In this document: piece by piece, positions 14,001 through 29,000 of the stretch
Layout: every line of letters begins with the position of its first letter
How positions within the stretch are numbered: position 1 is the stretch's first letter
Assembly (NCBI GenBank): GCA_036785705.1
Contig: JAWUZG010000018.1
Span: forward strand, 5,677,501-5,741,500
Length of the DNA: 64,000 nucleotides
Reading direction: 5' to 3'
Origin: Acanthornis magna
Taxonomy: Eukaryota > Chordata > Aves > Passeriformes > Acanthizidae
Notes under the pieces: generated by a model
What the model was told of the DNA's origin: nothing
Seen by the model: the letters and a program-made list of their open reading frames with translations, nothing else
The model's database searches: none
Program-made: the position numbers and the translations under genes

Positions 14001-17000
14001 CTTTCATTACACAGAAGGAATACTAACCCATCCATTTTTGTTCCATTCTAAGTATCTTTTAACTCATTCAAAGGTTTTTCATCTCAGTGCAGACTTAAAG
14101 GTAATTAACACTGGTCTAAAGTATTTCTCTTATTCTGTATCAGGAACTGAGTCATTGCCTGTTCACTTCTAATTCACTTTGCCTAAACTGATTGAACTTC
14201 TCTTAGAGCAAGTTGTCCAACTTCCTTTTCCACCTAACTTCACCTTCTCTGTGTGCTGCTTCATCCCAATGTAAGGCTCTACTTTCACTCTGCACTTTTT
14301 CCAAGAACTCTTTAACCACCTACATGAAGTCAAGACATGTTGGGTGCTTCAACAAATTATTTCTTCAGTAGCTTCCAGAGGAGTAAAAATGCTTCTCCTT
14401 TTCGCGAGTGTCTTGAGGAAAATCCGGAAGTTTTAGGAATGTCATTAAATTAATTCCTGTTAGAAACAGATTTTCCTTCTGGTAGAATCTGTGAAACTTT
14501 TTTATTTCTTCCAATAAATGTGCATTTTCACAGAGGAAACTTTGAGATATGGTTTTGCCCCTGAAAAAGATGACTTTCTTTTTCAAAATTTTTGGAGGGC
14601 AAGTTGTTTGGTACTTGAATGATGACTGTTATTTCAAATTTGCTGTTTCTATATGTTGAAGAGCTGAGAATAATTACTTCAAATCCTTCTGTTTGTCTCT
14701 GTTGCACAATTCCATAATGCATTTGAACAAGCTTCATAGCACACTTAAATGTGTACAATTAAGACTGAAGTTGACTTGCGTGATTTCTATTTAAGTTAAA
14801 ATTTCAGTACAGTATGCAAAGTTCTACACTATAAAGGTCAAGGTTTCATGAAAGACAAAATGTATGCAGCATACAGAGTAATGCATGTAATTCTTCTTCA
14901 GTTCTTTTTTATTCTGAATTCTTGGGCCTCTACAGTTGCCTACTTACATTTATGCTATTGGATTGCTCTAATTTCTCTTGCAGTTCATTAGAACTAGTTG
15001 TAGATTGTTTAATCTGGATCAGAAAGCATGGTTTGGATGTCAGGCCAAAATTGATATAATTGTCCTGCATTACAGAGTATCCCATAGCAACTTGGCAGTA
15101 GTGAGAAATATTCCCTCGACCATTTGCCTCTGAAAAAATTCCCTGGGAATAATATATCATCTGGAGACTGCTAACTCCAGAAAGCAGGATTCTGCAGAGA
15201 TTCCTGCTTTTATGGTATTCCACAGTGAAAAATGTCCCTTAATGGCTATTAGTGTTTCACTAGAATGTAAAAATTGCAGCTTAATTAGTGCCAACTAATT
15301 TCCTCAAATCCTGTAATTTACCTAAAAAAATTAAACAGAGCAAATTGCATGGAAAGCATTTATTCAAGCAGGCTGTGTAAGACACTTGCATGAGTTTTCT
15401 AGTCCCTGTGCAGCACCCATGGGCAGGCTGAGGGAGGGATCACATCTGCCTCAGTGCTCTGCTGCCTCTGCACTTCTGCAACAACAAAGTCCTCTTAATG
15501 CACCAGTCACTTACTCGTGTAAAATAACTCTGGCTTCTGCAATTGAAAATACACTGCATAAAATAAAACCAACATCTTCTAGTTTTACTGTTTATCCTAA
15601 CATAGGCCATATTAAAAGCACACTTTGAGAAAGTCTTCTGCTTTCCATCAGCATTGCTTGTCATTCTCTGAATGGTTAGAAGTTATTCTTGGAGAGCAGG
15701 ATGTCACACAGAGGTTTTTCCTGTTCACTGCTTGTACAGATCTACTATTTCTCCTCATACTCTACTTCTCAGCACCTAGAAGCTTCTAGAAAGTAACAGT
15801 GAAGCCCTAAGTAATTTATCTGAGCTCTCTGGAATTGTCAAATTATTTAAAAAACAAACACAACAAAGAAACAGATAATGAAGCTGAGGTGTAAAATCTG
15901 ATTCTGATTCTTTCTGCTTGATATTAATAGGAGATTGCTCTTTAGCATGAAAGTGTTTGGCTTCATCTGCTAATCAAAACAGAACTGGAAACTCTGAACT
16001 GAAGGACACTGACTAGCAAAATACATAAATATCAGCAGTCGCCAGACAAGCTGACACAAAGCACATGGATCTGTGCACAAGCTGGACTATGGCTCTGGAG
16101 ATTTCCATTGCTTTGGGATTAGAATGGAAGATGTACCACTCCCAACAGAGGGAAACAGACACCTGGAGAATGCGAGATGAGTATCTTTTCCTTTGATGTA
16201 ACTCGTTTCTGAATTTTTGACACATCTGAAAACAGGCAATAGCTGTCTTGAATCTCAAAGGAAGAGGAAAAATCAGTTCACTTTTGAGTTTTCTTCTTCA
16301 TTTCAGTTATGAGATGACTGAGGCACATTAAGCTTGCAATGGTGCATGATATTCCCTGGGCCGTGCTATTCTTTATTTTATATCTGTTTGATTGGATTTT
16401 TTGGTCTTAATTAAGGAGAGGAAGAGAAGCGTAAGTCAAGTAATACCGCCTGCAGACATGAAGGTATATGCAAGTACCATTTAAAACTCTGTGAGAATTA
16501 ACTACCTAAAATTTAGACTTAGAACCACTGAGATTTTGACTATTTTTAAAAATCATAAAAGTTTCCCAACATATCTGTTAACTTGCTTTATACTGCAGCT
16601 AGAAGCTTTAAAAAGACATAGCTTGAAGTATTAAATTTTAGCAGCTAAGGCTGTCAAGAGGTGTTGAATCAGGAAGATTGATCAAACCTGAAATTTGGAC
16701 TGAGGCATGCTTGTTATTCAAAAGATTAATAAACCATCCCTCTGCCAAATCCAAACAAAACTAATTCTGACCTCCTACTGCATTAGGTTTACAAGCCTCT
16801 GCATTAACAACACACAACATTGCGAGGCTGCACGAGGATACTGAAAAAACATGTTTTTTCCTAATTGTGACTAGCAATTTTCTTTCCTACTTCATAGCTG
16901 ACATGAGGTCTTTACACAGTGGCAAAACTAAGAAAACAAAAGATCTGATTTACAGTTGACTTGGACGAACACCACAGCCTCGTCATGGCCAGCCACATTC

Positions 17001-20000
17001 TCAGCCTTCACCGACACGCGGTAAATCCCAGGATTCTCATAGCGGTGACGGATGGGCTCCCCAGTCATCGTAAGGTTCACATATATCGCCTTAAAGCCAT
17101 CTCCAAGATCTACCTGGTATTTGGTACTCAATACATCACCCTAAAAGGAAAATATATCAAAAATATTTTAAATGGCCAGAACCAAAGTAGATAGGACACA
17201 TGCTTATAACCTTGTCTGGAATCACAACAGCATTTTCAGCCCCAGCCAGACATCTTGACCCAATTGCAACAGCTGCAGGAAAACCACTGCACCGATGGCA
17301 ATGATGTTAGTGCACAGATGCTTTGTGCACTAATAGAGACAATACCAAGTTCACACACCAAGGTGTTGCCTTAGAATCAGATACCCCAGACCGCTAACCA
17401 AGTTGTACGGCACACAAACCACCACTCTTCTCTTAATGCAGCTGTAACATAATGGTGCAGGGCAGCCCCAAGTTCAAAAGTGATGCTCAGGTGATTGTAA
17501 GCTACAGTAGATCGTTATTTTAGCAATTTGCTACTCATCCAACAAGCTTCTAGCCTTTCCAATTATGAAGTAAAATTAATTGGCTTAGACATTCTTCACA
17601 GCACCTTCTGACCGCACCCTCTAATTGTCAACCATGTGGTCTTTAAGACCCAAGCTGGGATCTTCACACAGAGATGTAGAGCATTACACTGAGCCACCAG
17701 CATGCCAAGAACTAACATGCTCTACTGCAAAATTAGGTGCATGCCTAATGAAGCAGACCACTGAGACGAGTTTGGGAAAGGGCTTAAAAGTCCAGCCAAA
17801 TAATTCTGTCATGTCAAACATCTCACGGAATTTATAATTCATCACACTTCTGCTAAGTGCTCCTTTTAATGGCACTGTGTTCCTAAACTCAGGCCTAAAG
17901 CACCACAAGACCGATACCACTGTCAGAGGACAAACACGCCCATCACTCATGCTGTCGTGGTGTGGCTGCTCAAGGGAGAAATCAGGCCTGTGCCACATGG
18001 GCTGGCAATTTGGATGCACTTGAAGGAAAATTCGTTTTAGCTGTGAGCAGCCACAGTTTCTCAACACTACTGGCAACACTGCCTTAGCGAGCGGCTCTGC
18101 TTCCTTCGTCTCCAGCAGTGTGGATGTTCCTGTTTGCTTGCCAGAGCACATGGCCACCACAGACATCAGTTCAGACAGGCTGCAGGGCCAGTCTTCATAA
18201 AAAAGCCTCTTTGTTGTGAGAAAACAAGTATTGATTTCAAAAACTTCATTGACTCTAGGAAAGGAATGTATACAGCCATGTGCTGGTCAAGTGACATGAA
18301 AGGCCATCAGAGCAGAAAAGGATTGACACTAAAGTATTCAAAAATCACTTCATTTCTCCAAAAGCCACTCTCTGAAATTGCTTTATTTCAAAATTTAATC
18401 CTAATAGGCAGCACTAATGTAATTCTTTTCACAATGACAATCATCAGTGATTGCAATAACCTCCCCAGGAAACTGGTGAATTCCCCAGAGCTGGACACTT
18501 CTAAGATTCAGCAGGACAGGTGCTGGGCATCTTATCTAGCCTGTGCTTTTGCCAAGATAAGTTGGACCAGATGATCCTTGAGGTCCCTTCCAACCTGGCA
18601 GTCTGTATTTCTATGATTCTTTGAAAATCAAAGTAGGTATCATGCTTAGAACTTACGTACCCTGCCACTACAAAAGGAAGGAAAGCATACTATTTTTTCC
18701 TCCTTTTATTATTTTGTAGTGTGTATGATTTTCTTCCATGTTTCATCAGATGAAAGAACATTGCTTCTAATGTAAAAAATACCCATAATAAGGAACCTGC
18801 AGGATTATCAAATACCTAAGCACTATATTTCAAGACACATAAAGGACTGTGAAAGCCTCTTCACTGTGAATAGTTTTTTTCCAAATAACATCTTTCTTTT
18901 GACAACAGAAGAGTAGAATTCAGCTGAGGAGATAATATGTTATTAAAGTTTAAAGCAAAAGAGATATCTCCTTGCCAGCAATGTGTTAGTAAGTGGAATC
19001 TCTTTAGATGACATTAGCTTGCATACAGTTCTTGTTCACTCTTTTTTATGCTAACAAGCATACATGTATATTTTCTCCAGGTGAGACAGAAACTAGAATT
19101 GAAAGACAGTAGAGGAAGGTTCTCTTAATGTTTTATTCTGTTAGCTTCCCTAGTGTAAAGATGGGAGCGCTGTCTTCAAAACACCAAGGTCTTTCTATTT
19201 CCTGACCAGTAAAGACAAAGAGCAGTGGAGAGACAGCAAAACAGTGACAAAGGGAAAAGGCAGCTAAAACTATAAGGAACTGGGGCTTCCACTTCCATAA
19301 AAAATATGAGATTGTCATGACATTATTTATTCATATATTCAGCCAACAGAATTGGGGAAAAATTATGATCATGGTGATGTATTTATTTACTATTATTTCT
19401 AAGGACAGTTGCAAACTGCCCAAATGTACCAGAAGGCTTCCTCCTTTACTCCCAGATGTCTGATATTCCTGCTCCTAATAACGTGCATTCACAGAAACCA
19501 GTAAATTAATTTTGTTCACCAGAGAAAGTGGTATGTTTTGGTTTGTTGTAGTAGAGCTGTTTCTCAAACTCGGTAATTGCTATGAATTCCCATTAGACTT
19601 TGTCATAGAGACGAAGTCCTAAGCAAAGCTCAGGACATTTGGGTTTAAATATTATTCTTAGCCATAGAGGGCACCAAACTGCTACATTTCTTCTAAATCT
19701 GCCTTCCTCTTTGATATATGGAGGAAAGACCTCACCAAAAAACACAGCACGGGATTCTCTTCAAGTTCCCATACTTCTGAAGATTTGTGAATAATTTTAA
19801 ATGTTTTTCATATTGCCACGGAGACTCATGAGAGCTTCAGTAGGAAAAAACGTCAAACTGCCAATCAAAATCATTAGAGTCCAAATTGTAACCAAATGCT
19901 CAAAGCTTACAGTAAACATTTCCAAACAAACTCTAAAAAGACAAGGCAGCAGAACTTGCCACACAAACTTGGGGCACTGCACGCACTGGGACACAGAGCC

Positions 20001-23000
20001 TGCGAAATATTAAGCAGTTCAGTGCTCTGCACGTAACCTTTTTGGTTCTATCACAGAAATAAATCCCAAGTGCTCAATTTATATATCACAGGTTTGCCAA
20101 AATGTGTGAACTTTCTTCGAGTTCTTGCAAACCAGCAGGGTTAGCCAGGATGTACAATACTCTGGTAACCTGAGCACAGCAGTTACAGCCTAATGCTAAA
20201 AAATAAGCATGAGAAAACAAATCTATGGCAAACAATTCATCCAAAAGTTACTCACTGCTGTTGGTCAGGGCCTTAGGGCATTGTCTCCCTCAATAAACAG
20301 AAAAACCTGTATCTTTGGCAACACAACTAATATATAATAAATATTCTTATGCTGTGCTATTTGCTGATTTCTGTAAAGCTTTGCCTCATTCCTTTCTGAA
20401 AGGCTGATTCTCAAAACCACTTAAATCCAAATATTAAATGTTCTCTGCATTTCTGTTCTTCTCTGATACAGCAGCTGAAATTTTCAGTCCAAGAAGACTT
20501 CGGTAATCCAGTTACTCTGACTTTCCAAGAAGCCAGTGCTTTTTGTGCTGAGGAGACAAATCCCCTTCTGTGGGTAGAACTCGGAGGTTCACTGAGTTTA
20601 CTGGCTTGTCTAATTCACTTTGCAAACAAATTTCAATATTTAGAAAGCTATTAGTCTTTGTCTCAAGCACGAATTAATCTTCATTCAGCAGCAAAGCAGG
20701 TAGGAATGAAATTAACCCTAAAACCAGTGATTCAACCTTCCATGTAGCCAGTGCTCACTACTACCTGCTCTTGTCGGACGATGAAGGTGATGTCTTCCCC
20801 AGGCCTAACAGCCAGACTTTCTTCTCTGATGCTGATCTGAAGTCCCTTGGGAGCAATCATTGGACACATGTGGTGTGCTAAGTTCTGCTGCAGGTCTACT
20901 CCACCTTCACACACATTAGAAACAACTTTCCTGTACCTGCGAAAACAGTGAGCAGTGGACACAGTGAATTGGAGGTAAGCAAAAGAATGCCAGGAAAGGC
21001 ACCAAATGCATGCGTTATTGCAGCTAATGCATTTTCCTTTGGGTTCACAGACAGACAAGACTGCAAATGATCAAAGCCTACTCACAATGCAAATACTTTC
21101 ATTAGGGACATTGCCTGCTGAAGAGAGGATGTGGAGCATGATGAGATTTTCACTTGCATGCCTTGGAAGAGTCTATCTTTTCCAACTTAGAAACATGCCT
21201 GACCAGCCCTCCAGGAGCTAGACAGTCTGCTGTCCTTTCTGCCATCCCCTTTTCTAGCATTTGAGTCTTCAATGCTCTAGATGTCTTGGTTCAAACCCCA
21301 AAGGTCAGGAATAAATTAGACCAAACAGCTTCTGCATTAACCCCGAACTCATTGCTTAACTGATGCTTTTAAATCTACTAATTTCTTAAAACATTTAAAG
21401 CATTTGTTTAATATAACCATATAAAAGAGTGAAAGGACTAACACTTTTAAAGTGCTAATAATGAAATAGTTGGGTGTGTACAGTAATTATTTACAGATCA
21501 TTTTCACACAGGTATGTTATTTTTAAACATTCTTTAAAATCAGAGTCATATTTCACTCTTTTGAATTCCCATTCTGTATATCACAGCTGTCAGCCACAAC
21601 CCAAAAGGCAGCATTTTCCTCAGTAAGGTAAATATACACAGAGACTGTGATTCTATTGCCAGATTGGACATTTCATCATTTGGTTCTCATCTCCACAACC
21701 GACTGTGATGGTGTTATGATAAGCCAGAATAGATGCCAGCTGCAAGTTATTCTCAGCACAGACGTCAGACTACATTGTAGTGTATATTCTATGCAGTATT
21801 GTTTATAGTTACTAAAGCTTTCCTTTGATTCTGAGTGTCCCATATGGTCAGGAAAAGAATCTATTCTCCACAGAACTCCTCATACTTATGCAAGTGAGAA
21901 ACTTGGAAATCCTGTGAGATGTTGCCAGTTCCTCCAAGTAATTCTTTGGATCCAAACTGAAAATTACTCTGAACCTAAGCAATGAGCCAAAAGAAAAGGC
22001 TCTGAATGAACAGTCCCATCAGAAGCATAATAATAGCTACAAAATATTAAAAAAAAAACCAAACTGAAAAAGACAGCTCCGCCTTTTCTCAAATGGGTTA
22101 GTTTTTGAACCACTGTGAACATGAAAATTAGTATTTTTCTTTTATTACCCTGTAGGAAGCTTCTGCTCATGCTCTGAATCAGAATCAGAACTTCACCATT
22201 TTCTAGTTTTTACAGTTTGCCTTATTTACATTTCACAGAATCATGGACTGGTTTGGATTGTAAGGGTCCTTAAAATCATCTAGTTCCAAACCCCCTGCTA
22301 TGGACAGGGACACCTTCCACTAGACCAGGTTTCCCAAACCCCCATCTAACCTGGCCTTCAACACTTTCAGGGACAGGGCATTTACAGCTTCTCTGGGCAA
22401 CCTGTGCCAGCGTCTCACCACTCTCACAGGAAAGAATTTTTTTCATAATATTTAATCTAAACCTTTCCTCCAGCTTAAGGGAACTCCCCGTTGTCCCATG
22501 ACTACATGCCCTTGTGAAAAGTCCCTCTTCAGCTCTTGTGTAGAGCCATTTAAGTACTCAAACATCAATTTCTTTCAAACCACATTTGAGGCCATTTGTT
22601 GAAATATTGCCCCCCTTCCTGGAAGCCTCATCAAGCCAGGGAAATGCAGAATCAGCTTACCCAGTGCTGCTGGTGTATGCCTGCCCCAGCACACAGTCTT
22701 CAGGAGGTGCTTCTGGGTTAAACCAAAAGTCAGCAAAGCATTTGCTCGACTCTGACTTGAGAGGTGCAGAGCGCTCAAATCCATAATCACTGAAAAACAC
22801 CAACAGCAAATGTGTGACTGTCCCCACTTCCCTTTACAGTCCATTTAGGAGTGAATGAGACTACATTTTTAAAAGTCAATATGTTTTTTCAGTGTTATTC
22901 TATCAGATGAACCTACAAGTTGATTAAGCCAGTTCTGCTCTAATTTCAATGGGAGTTGTGTATACTTGGGGGAAAAACTGGTTGTAATTACTTTGTCAGT

Positions 23001-26000
23001 TCTGCAAAATTACCTCTCTTGGTAGCTTAGATTTTTTAAGGGTTTCCTTTGACACGCAGACCAACCATTTATTTTCTTTTTTAATTTTTTTTTTTTTTAA
23101 GTAGAAAGGGATTGCTTGCCTTCAAAATTAATTCAATGGTCATTTTTCAAGTCTTGATCAATAGAGAAAAACATCAGGATTTGTTCAGTCAGGTGAAACA
23201 AATACTTAAACATGGCAACGTTTTTAAACAAATGCAAATGCAAATGAAACCTGTTATTCAATAACAGGTTGCCTATTTGCCTATTTGCCCTATATGGCTA
23301 TGTAGTGACAGGACAAAAGGAGGAAAATAAACCCAATTCAAACTCTAAGTAACTATTTATTAGCAATAAGTCAAAAGACCCACAGACAGACTCACCACAA
23401 GAAATCAGAGTTCACACATTCACAAACTTTGGACGTGAGAGCTGATGTGAAACTTCTCCCTTTAATGCACCAGGATGAAATCTTCCTCTTTCGAAAGCTT
23501 CTCTGCTGGCCCATGATGCAACGATCACCCTGAATATCAAAGCACTGGACTTAGTGCAATGCAACCTCCACTGCAACGACCTTGTGATGACCAGAGAAAG
23601 GCTGGTCTTGCTGCCAAGACTGTAAACTTTATCAGCTCTCTGATACACAAATATACAGGTATAGAAGACCCACATATCCACTGCTGTCCATGAACAGGTC
23701 ATTACAGAGTTGTAACACAGGCTGCATTTCCTGGACACAAATCTGAAGATGGACATGAAAATTCAAGTGCAATTAAACCTGTGTTTCATGTGTGCATGAC
23801 CTGTGCACAAAGCTCTATCTGGCCATTAAAAAATTTTGTCTGGCTGCAGACAGCTGAATTTCTCTAAATGTTGGCTGTCCACCTGAAGCACCAGCCGTGT
23901 GGACACAGAGTGAACTCTCTCCATACACACTCCACTGATAATTGGGCAGCTGCAAGCACTCTGTCAAAGTCATTTTAGTAATTTCTAATTTCTGAAAGAC
24001 ATTTCAATGCCAATATCCCAAGACACTGTTACTCTTTAGGCTCAGATCTGCATAACATTCTTTGTAAACACACAGCAATCTCAAACAAGAAGTGTAAAAT
24101 TAGGCATGAGAACTGGCAAATGAGAGCTGGAGTAGGACTGAGTAGTATGTAAAAAATAGACAACCCTGCAGAGAGCAAAAGAGCAAATGTACTGGAAGAA
24201 CCAAAACACAATAATCAGAATGATTATGAATAAATATGACATATTCCATTTAATTAAAAAAAAAATCCAGCCTCATATTGGTCTCTTTAATCAGTACATT
24301 CTACATAGAATTTAGCTTTCCAAAAGTGGATTTGGCCAGAGCATCAGGATTAGCACAGCCTTAGTGCATTACTGCAGAAATGGTATTGCCCAAAACAACT
24401 GGACTCCATTACATGATTGGTCCACTGAGATCCTAAATTACTTCTGGAATGGACTTGACTTATGGCAATTTATATATGAGTACGGTATGTGGTCAGGAAG
24501 TTGGCAGAATGCACGACTGCATGTTGAAATTGTTTCAATCAATATTACACACTTCGGTTTATGGAACATGCTTCCCAATCCAGCAGGACCACCTATTATT
24601 ATGGCAGCCCCCCAGATACACTTCCACCTTTCCTGGGACATAGATCACACAACCAAAGGGAACACAAAATCCTCTCCCACTTTGAACTCTTGTGAAATCC
24701 GCATAAGGAGACTAAGCTGTGCATATAGCATCCAAATTCAATTTGGAAACATTTTCCCAGCTCGCAGTTCTACATGAATCTGAAAGCTATGGAAAAGTTT
24801 TGTCAGTTAACATAAGGCCATGAATACCTGCAGATTTGTGAGCTCCCAAGATTCATAATCTTCATCAGTGCACTCTCTGGGGAAGGATGGTCTGAAGTCC
24901 ACCTTCACCAGTTCCCAGTCCGAACGATAGCTGATATGTCCAAAGACTCTGAACAAAAAGAACAAAAGTAAACTCTTTCTGCAAAGAAACACCATATATC
25001 TGAGATTCAAAATGTCAGTCCTATCTTTTCATTTCCATGGTCATAGCTCTCTGCTAAAAGGTCCCAGGTTAATTTTTCTTCCACTTTTATTCCTATTTAT
25101 GCACAAAGAGTCTAGTTAGGAAACATTTGTCAATTGTATGAAACTTCACAATGAAAAGATGCAACTCATATGTTAGAGACTTTTTTCCCTATGAAACTAT
25201 CCATAAATTTAATCAGAAATAATCTTTTCTAATTTGGAATCAAATATTTTTGTCTATTGTCTTGCTATATGAAACAGACAGAGCTCTCAAAGTTTGACAG
25301 GAAGTTCAGATCAAGGAGTAAAACCCAGGATCGCCAGAGTCGGTTTCCAGCTCCATCACCCATTCCTTATGATTTGCAATTTCTTCAGTTGTTTTTGATG
25401 TGGGATTTTGTGTTAATTTCTACAGTCTTCAGATGGCAATGTGCTATTGTTAAACTCATATTTCATGATATTATTTCAGCACCATTTCAGCATTTCAGCA
25501 TTATCATGATACTGTATTAATTTCTAAGTAATGCACTACATCTACACATCGTGCTGGAGAACTCAGTCTCTTTTTCATTTCAGATAGTTCCGTGTATAAC
25601 GAAAACCAGCCACAAACTGTACAATTTTTGTGGGGGGAAAAAAGAAAAAAAGGAAATCTCATTGCTTTAAAAACCAAGCTGCACTTTCAAAGCAGCCAAC
25701 ATTTTCTAAGTCAAAACCTTTATTTCCAAAACAAAATGGGTAAGTATGACATCCAGCAACAAATTAGAAAGGATAAAGACTCTATTTGGGCAAAAGCAAA
25801 ATGTATTTGTGGTTTGTATCAGGCTTATGTGACTCACTTGCCAAAGAATTTAAGGTTAATTCTGAAGCCAACAATTTCTGCGCAGTTCATGCTGCACAGA
25901 GTTCATATTCCAAGCTTTAGTATCATTCTCCAAAGTAATTCATTCCTTTTGTTTTGCCCTCAGTTTTGTCCAAATCCAGACACAGCAGGAATGGTACAGA

Positions 26001-29000
26001 TTTGCTAAAAGGATTCTGCTGTGCACAGTCATTTCTCTTGTCCTGAATACCAGGTTCAAAGTGGAACTGGGGTAGACAAGAAGTGGTTGATTCTCTACAG
26101 CACAGAGGCAACACCATCCCACTAGGCATCTTCCCTGGTAAATCGCTGTAGAGTTCTGAAATCTACCAAAGAGGCTGAAAAATAGATCACAGAGACTAAA
26201 GATGTACAGTGATTTTGCCCTTTCCTTTCTGGTGTCTTTGTTTCTCCTCCACGGCAGAGAGATGTAGATATCGATAGGTTATTGCCCACACTGCTCACAT
26301 CATCATGACTGAACAACTCATGCTCACAGGAATGCCTACCACCAGCAGTGCACTTAATTAAACAGAAACATACGCATTTAGTTTGTGTGTCTTACTCTTT
26401 CCTTGTAAGGCTCTGAGATTAAAGGGCTTGGATCATCTAATTCTTTTCCTTCTAAATGTACCCATGGCTCAGAAGTAGAAGCAACACACAGACTAAAAAA
26501 TGTGGCTCAGTCCACTGGCTCTATGTGCACATAGGTGTGTGGTCCCATTCCCTCACTGAGCCTAAGGCTTTTGGTTCCTTTTTCTGGTTCAGCTGGATCC
26601 TGAGAGCTGCTGTCACCATATAATCTTATTCACTGGTAGTTATGTACTCAATAAAGTGACTACTTAGGTGGTCTCGTGCTTTTCCACAATGCCTGGTTCA
26701 ATATGACTGGGTTTACTGACAGACATGAAGTATCTTTTGCATGCAAAATATCTGCACCTCTTCTCTGAAATCTTTATTGCTCCATACAAGGTACTAACAT
26801 GAGGCAGACTTTGCCACGTGCTTATGCAACTACCTCCCTTAGTGAATGTTTCTCTAGACATCACAAAACTTTACAGGTTTACTGTATTTCTTTTATTAAC
26901 TCATTTATCAAAAAATATATTCAAGTGCATGTAGCCAAGTCCTGTTAAAGCTTCACTCCTGCCTCAAGGAAAGGATTTTCTCCAGAACAAATGAAATTTT
27001 CTTCATTCATGTGAGCTATCTCAGGCAGATTAGTCAAGGAAAAAGGAAGAAAGGAGATGGTGGTTTGAATTCAAGGCAGAACAGAATAATGACATTGTCC
27101 TGAAAACATAATCTCTGAACTATTATTAATGATCTTTGAAACCTCATGAGGGTGCTTCCAAATAGCTATGGCAAGGGAAACATGTTGCTCATATATATAA
27201 ATATGGACACACAACCACACATACACATTTATGTGTGTATATATAACCAGAGATATAAAGCAGCAAAATAGAGCTGAGAGAGTTAGGGAATTAATTTTGA
27301 TATCCACAAAGATACCAAACAAATTATTGAGCTATCCACTTCTAAGCACCTTGGAGATAATTAAAATGATAACAAACAGCTACTACAGATTTGTCAAAAC
27401 CAAATCATGTCAAACTAATGTAATTTTCTCCTTTTACAAGCGAACTATCTTAGTGGATAAAGGAAAAGAAAAAATCTAGCATATTTTGACCTTTGTTAAA
27501 ACTGTTACACATTTCTAGCTGACATTGTCTCAATGTAAAAAAGAAAACATCAGTGCAGATAAAATCACTGTGAAGAGGAATGAGAGTACATATTGAATTA
27601 GACAAATCCATTTTTAAAAGGTAGTTATCAAACAGAGAATATTTTGAGATATGTCTCACAAAGATATGATGGGTCCACAGTCAATATTTTCATTAACACT
27701 CATGATCAAATAAGAAAGACAAAAAATTTTGCAGATAACACATATGGAAGGGAGTGGACATTGACTGATAGAAGCAATGTTCAGAAATCAATATGATTAA
27801 ATACTCCAAAACCAAGTGCAAAAAGTACTCCTTGGGGAAAAAAAAACAACAAAACCATCTCACAACAAAGGAGGAAAAACAAAATAGAAAAAACTTTCAA
27901 ATATCAAATAAAAGACTTGGGGAATTCTGTGGAACTAAAACAAGAATGCAGTGTTGCTGCAAAATAAGAAAGACTAATTCTAGGTTGTATTCAGAACTGG
28001 AAGACTGAAGACATGGAGCTAATTATTATGATAAAATTGGCACTGGTGAAGCCTCTGGAAGAATATTGTGTCTAATTTTGGATGTTATATGCATATCTAT
28101 AGACCCACTAAAAATTAATTTGGAGAGGTGCAAAATTACTCATAAGCTGCTTAGAAAATGCGACCAGTGAAGAAAGATTGAAAGAATTGGGTTTTTCTCT
28201 GGTAAAGATAAAGCTGGTAAGTACCAAAAAAATGTTTTCAGAGTCTTGTTATGGACTTAAGAGCTGTCTTCAAAGACATGAGCAGGAAGGGCAAGAAAGA
28301 GGAAAGAAAAGCATAAATAAACTTAAAAATAGAGCCACACTATTGTCTAATTCCTTCTCCTCAGTAGTGGTGAGGCTACATGTGAAGTATGGGGTCCAGT
28401 TCTGGGCTCCCCAGTACAAGAGAGATGGAAAGACTGGAGGAGTCCAACAAAAGCTGTGAAGGTGAGGAGGGGGCTGGAGCATCTCTCCTAAGAGGAGAGG
28501 CTGAGAGAAGCAGGACTGTTCAGCCTGAAGAAGAGAAGGTTCGGGGAAATGGTCAATGCCTATAAATACCTGAAGGGAAGGTACAAAGAAGATTCTCTGC
28601 TAGGATTGGAGCCATGTCTTCAGTGGTGCCCGGTGACAGGACCAGAGGCAACAGACTCCAAATGAAACACAGGAGGTTTTCTCTGAACATCAGAAACATT
28701 TCTGCTGTGAGGGTGCACTGCTGCAGATGCCCAGAGAGGCTGTGAGTCTCCACCCTTGGAGATATTCAAAAGCCATCTGGGAACAGTTCTGTTTGATTTG
28801 TTCTGGGTGGGTTTGCATGAGCAATGGAGTTTGACCAGACCCTCTCCAGAGGTCACTTCAGACTTCAACAATTTTATGATTTTAGAATTCTGTAAACATA
28901 ATGATAAAAGCTATTGAAGTTGTTTATTCTCCCTTAGAGAATTAGAAAATATCAGGATTATAGATAGAGATTAGATAAATATTGCCCAGTTCCACACCCT

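Noticed and set aside
24364..24777. 137-codon plus-strand open frame near e6
   Set aside because: No recognisable domain, no splice or promoter context, opposite strand to the gene, and typical intronic composition.
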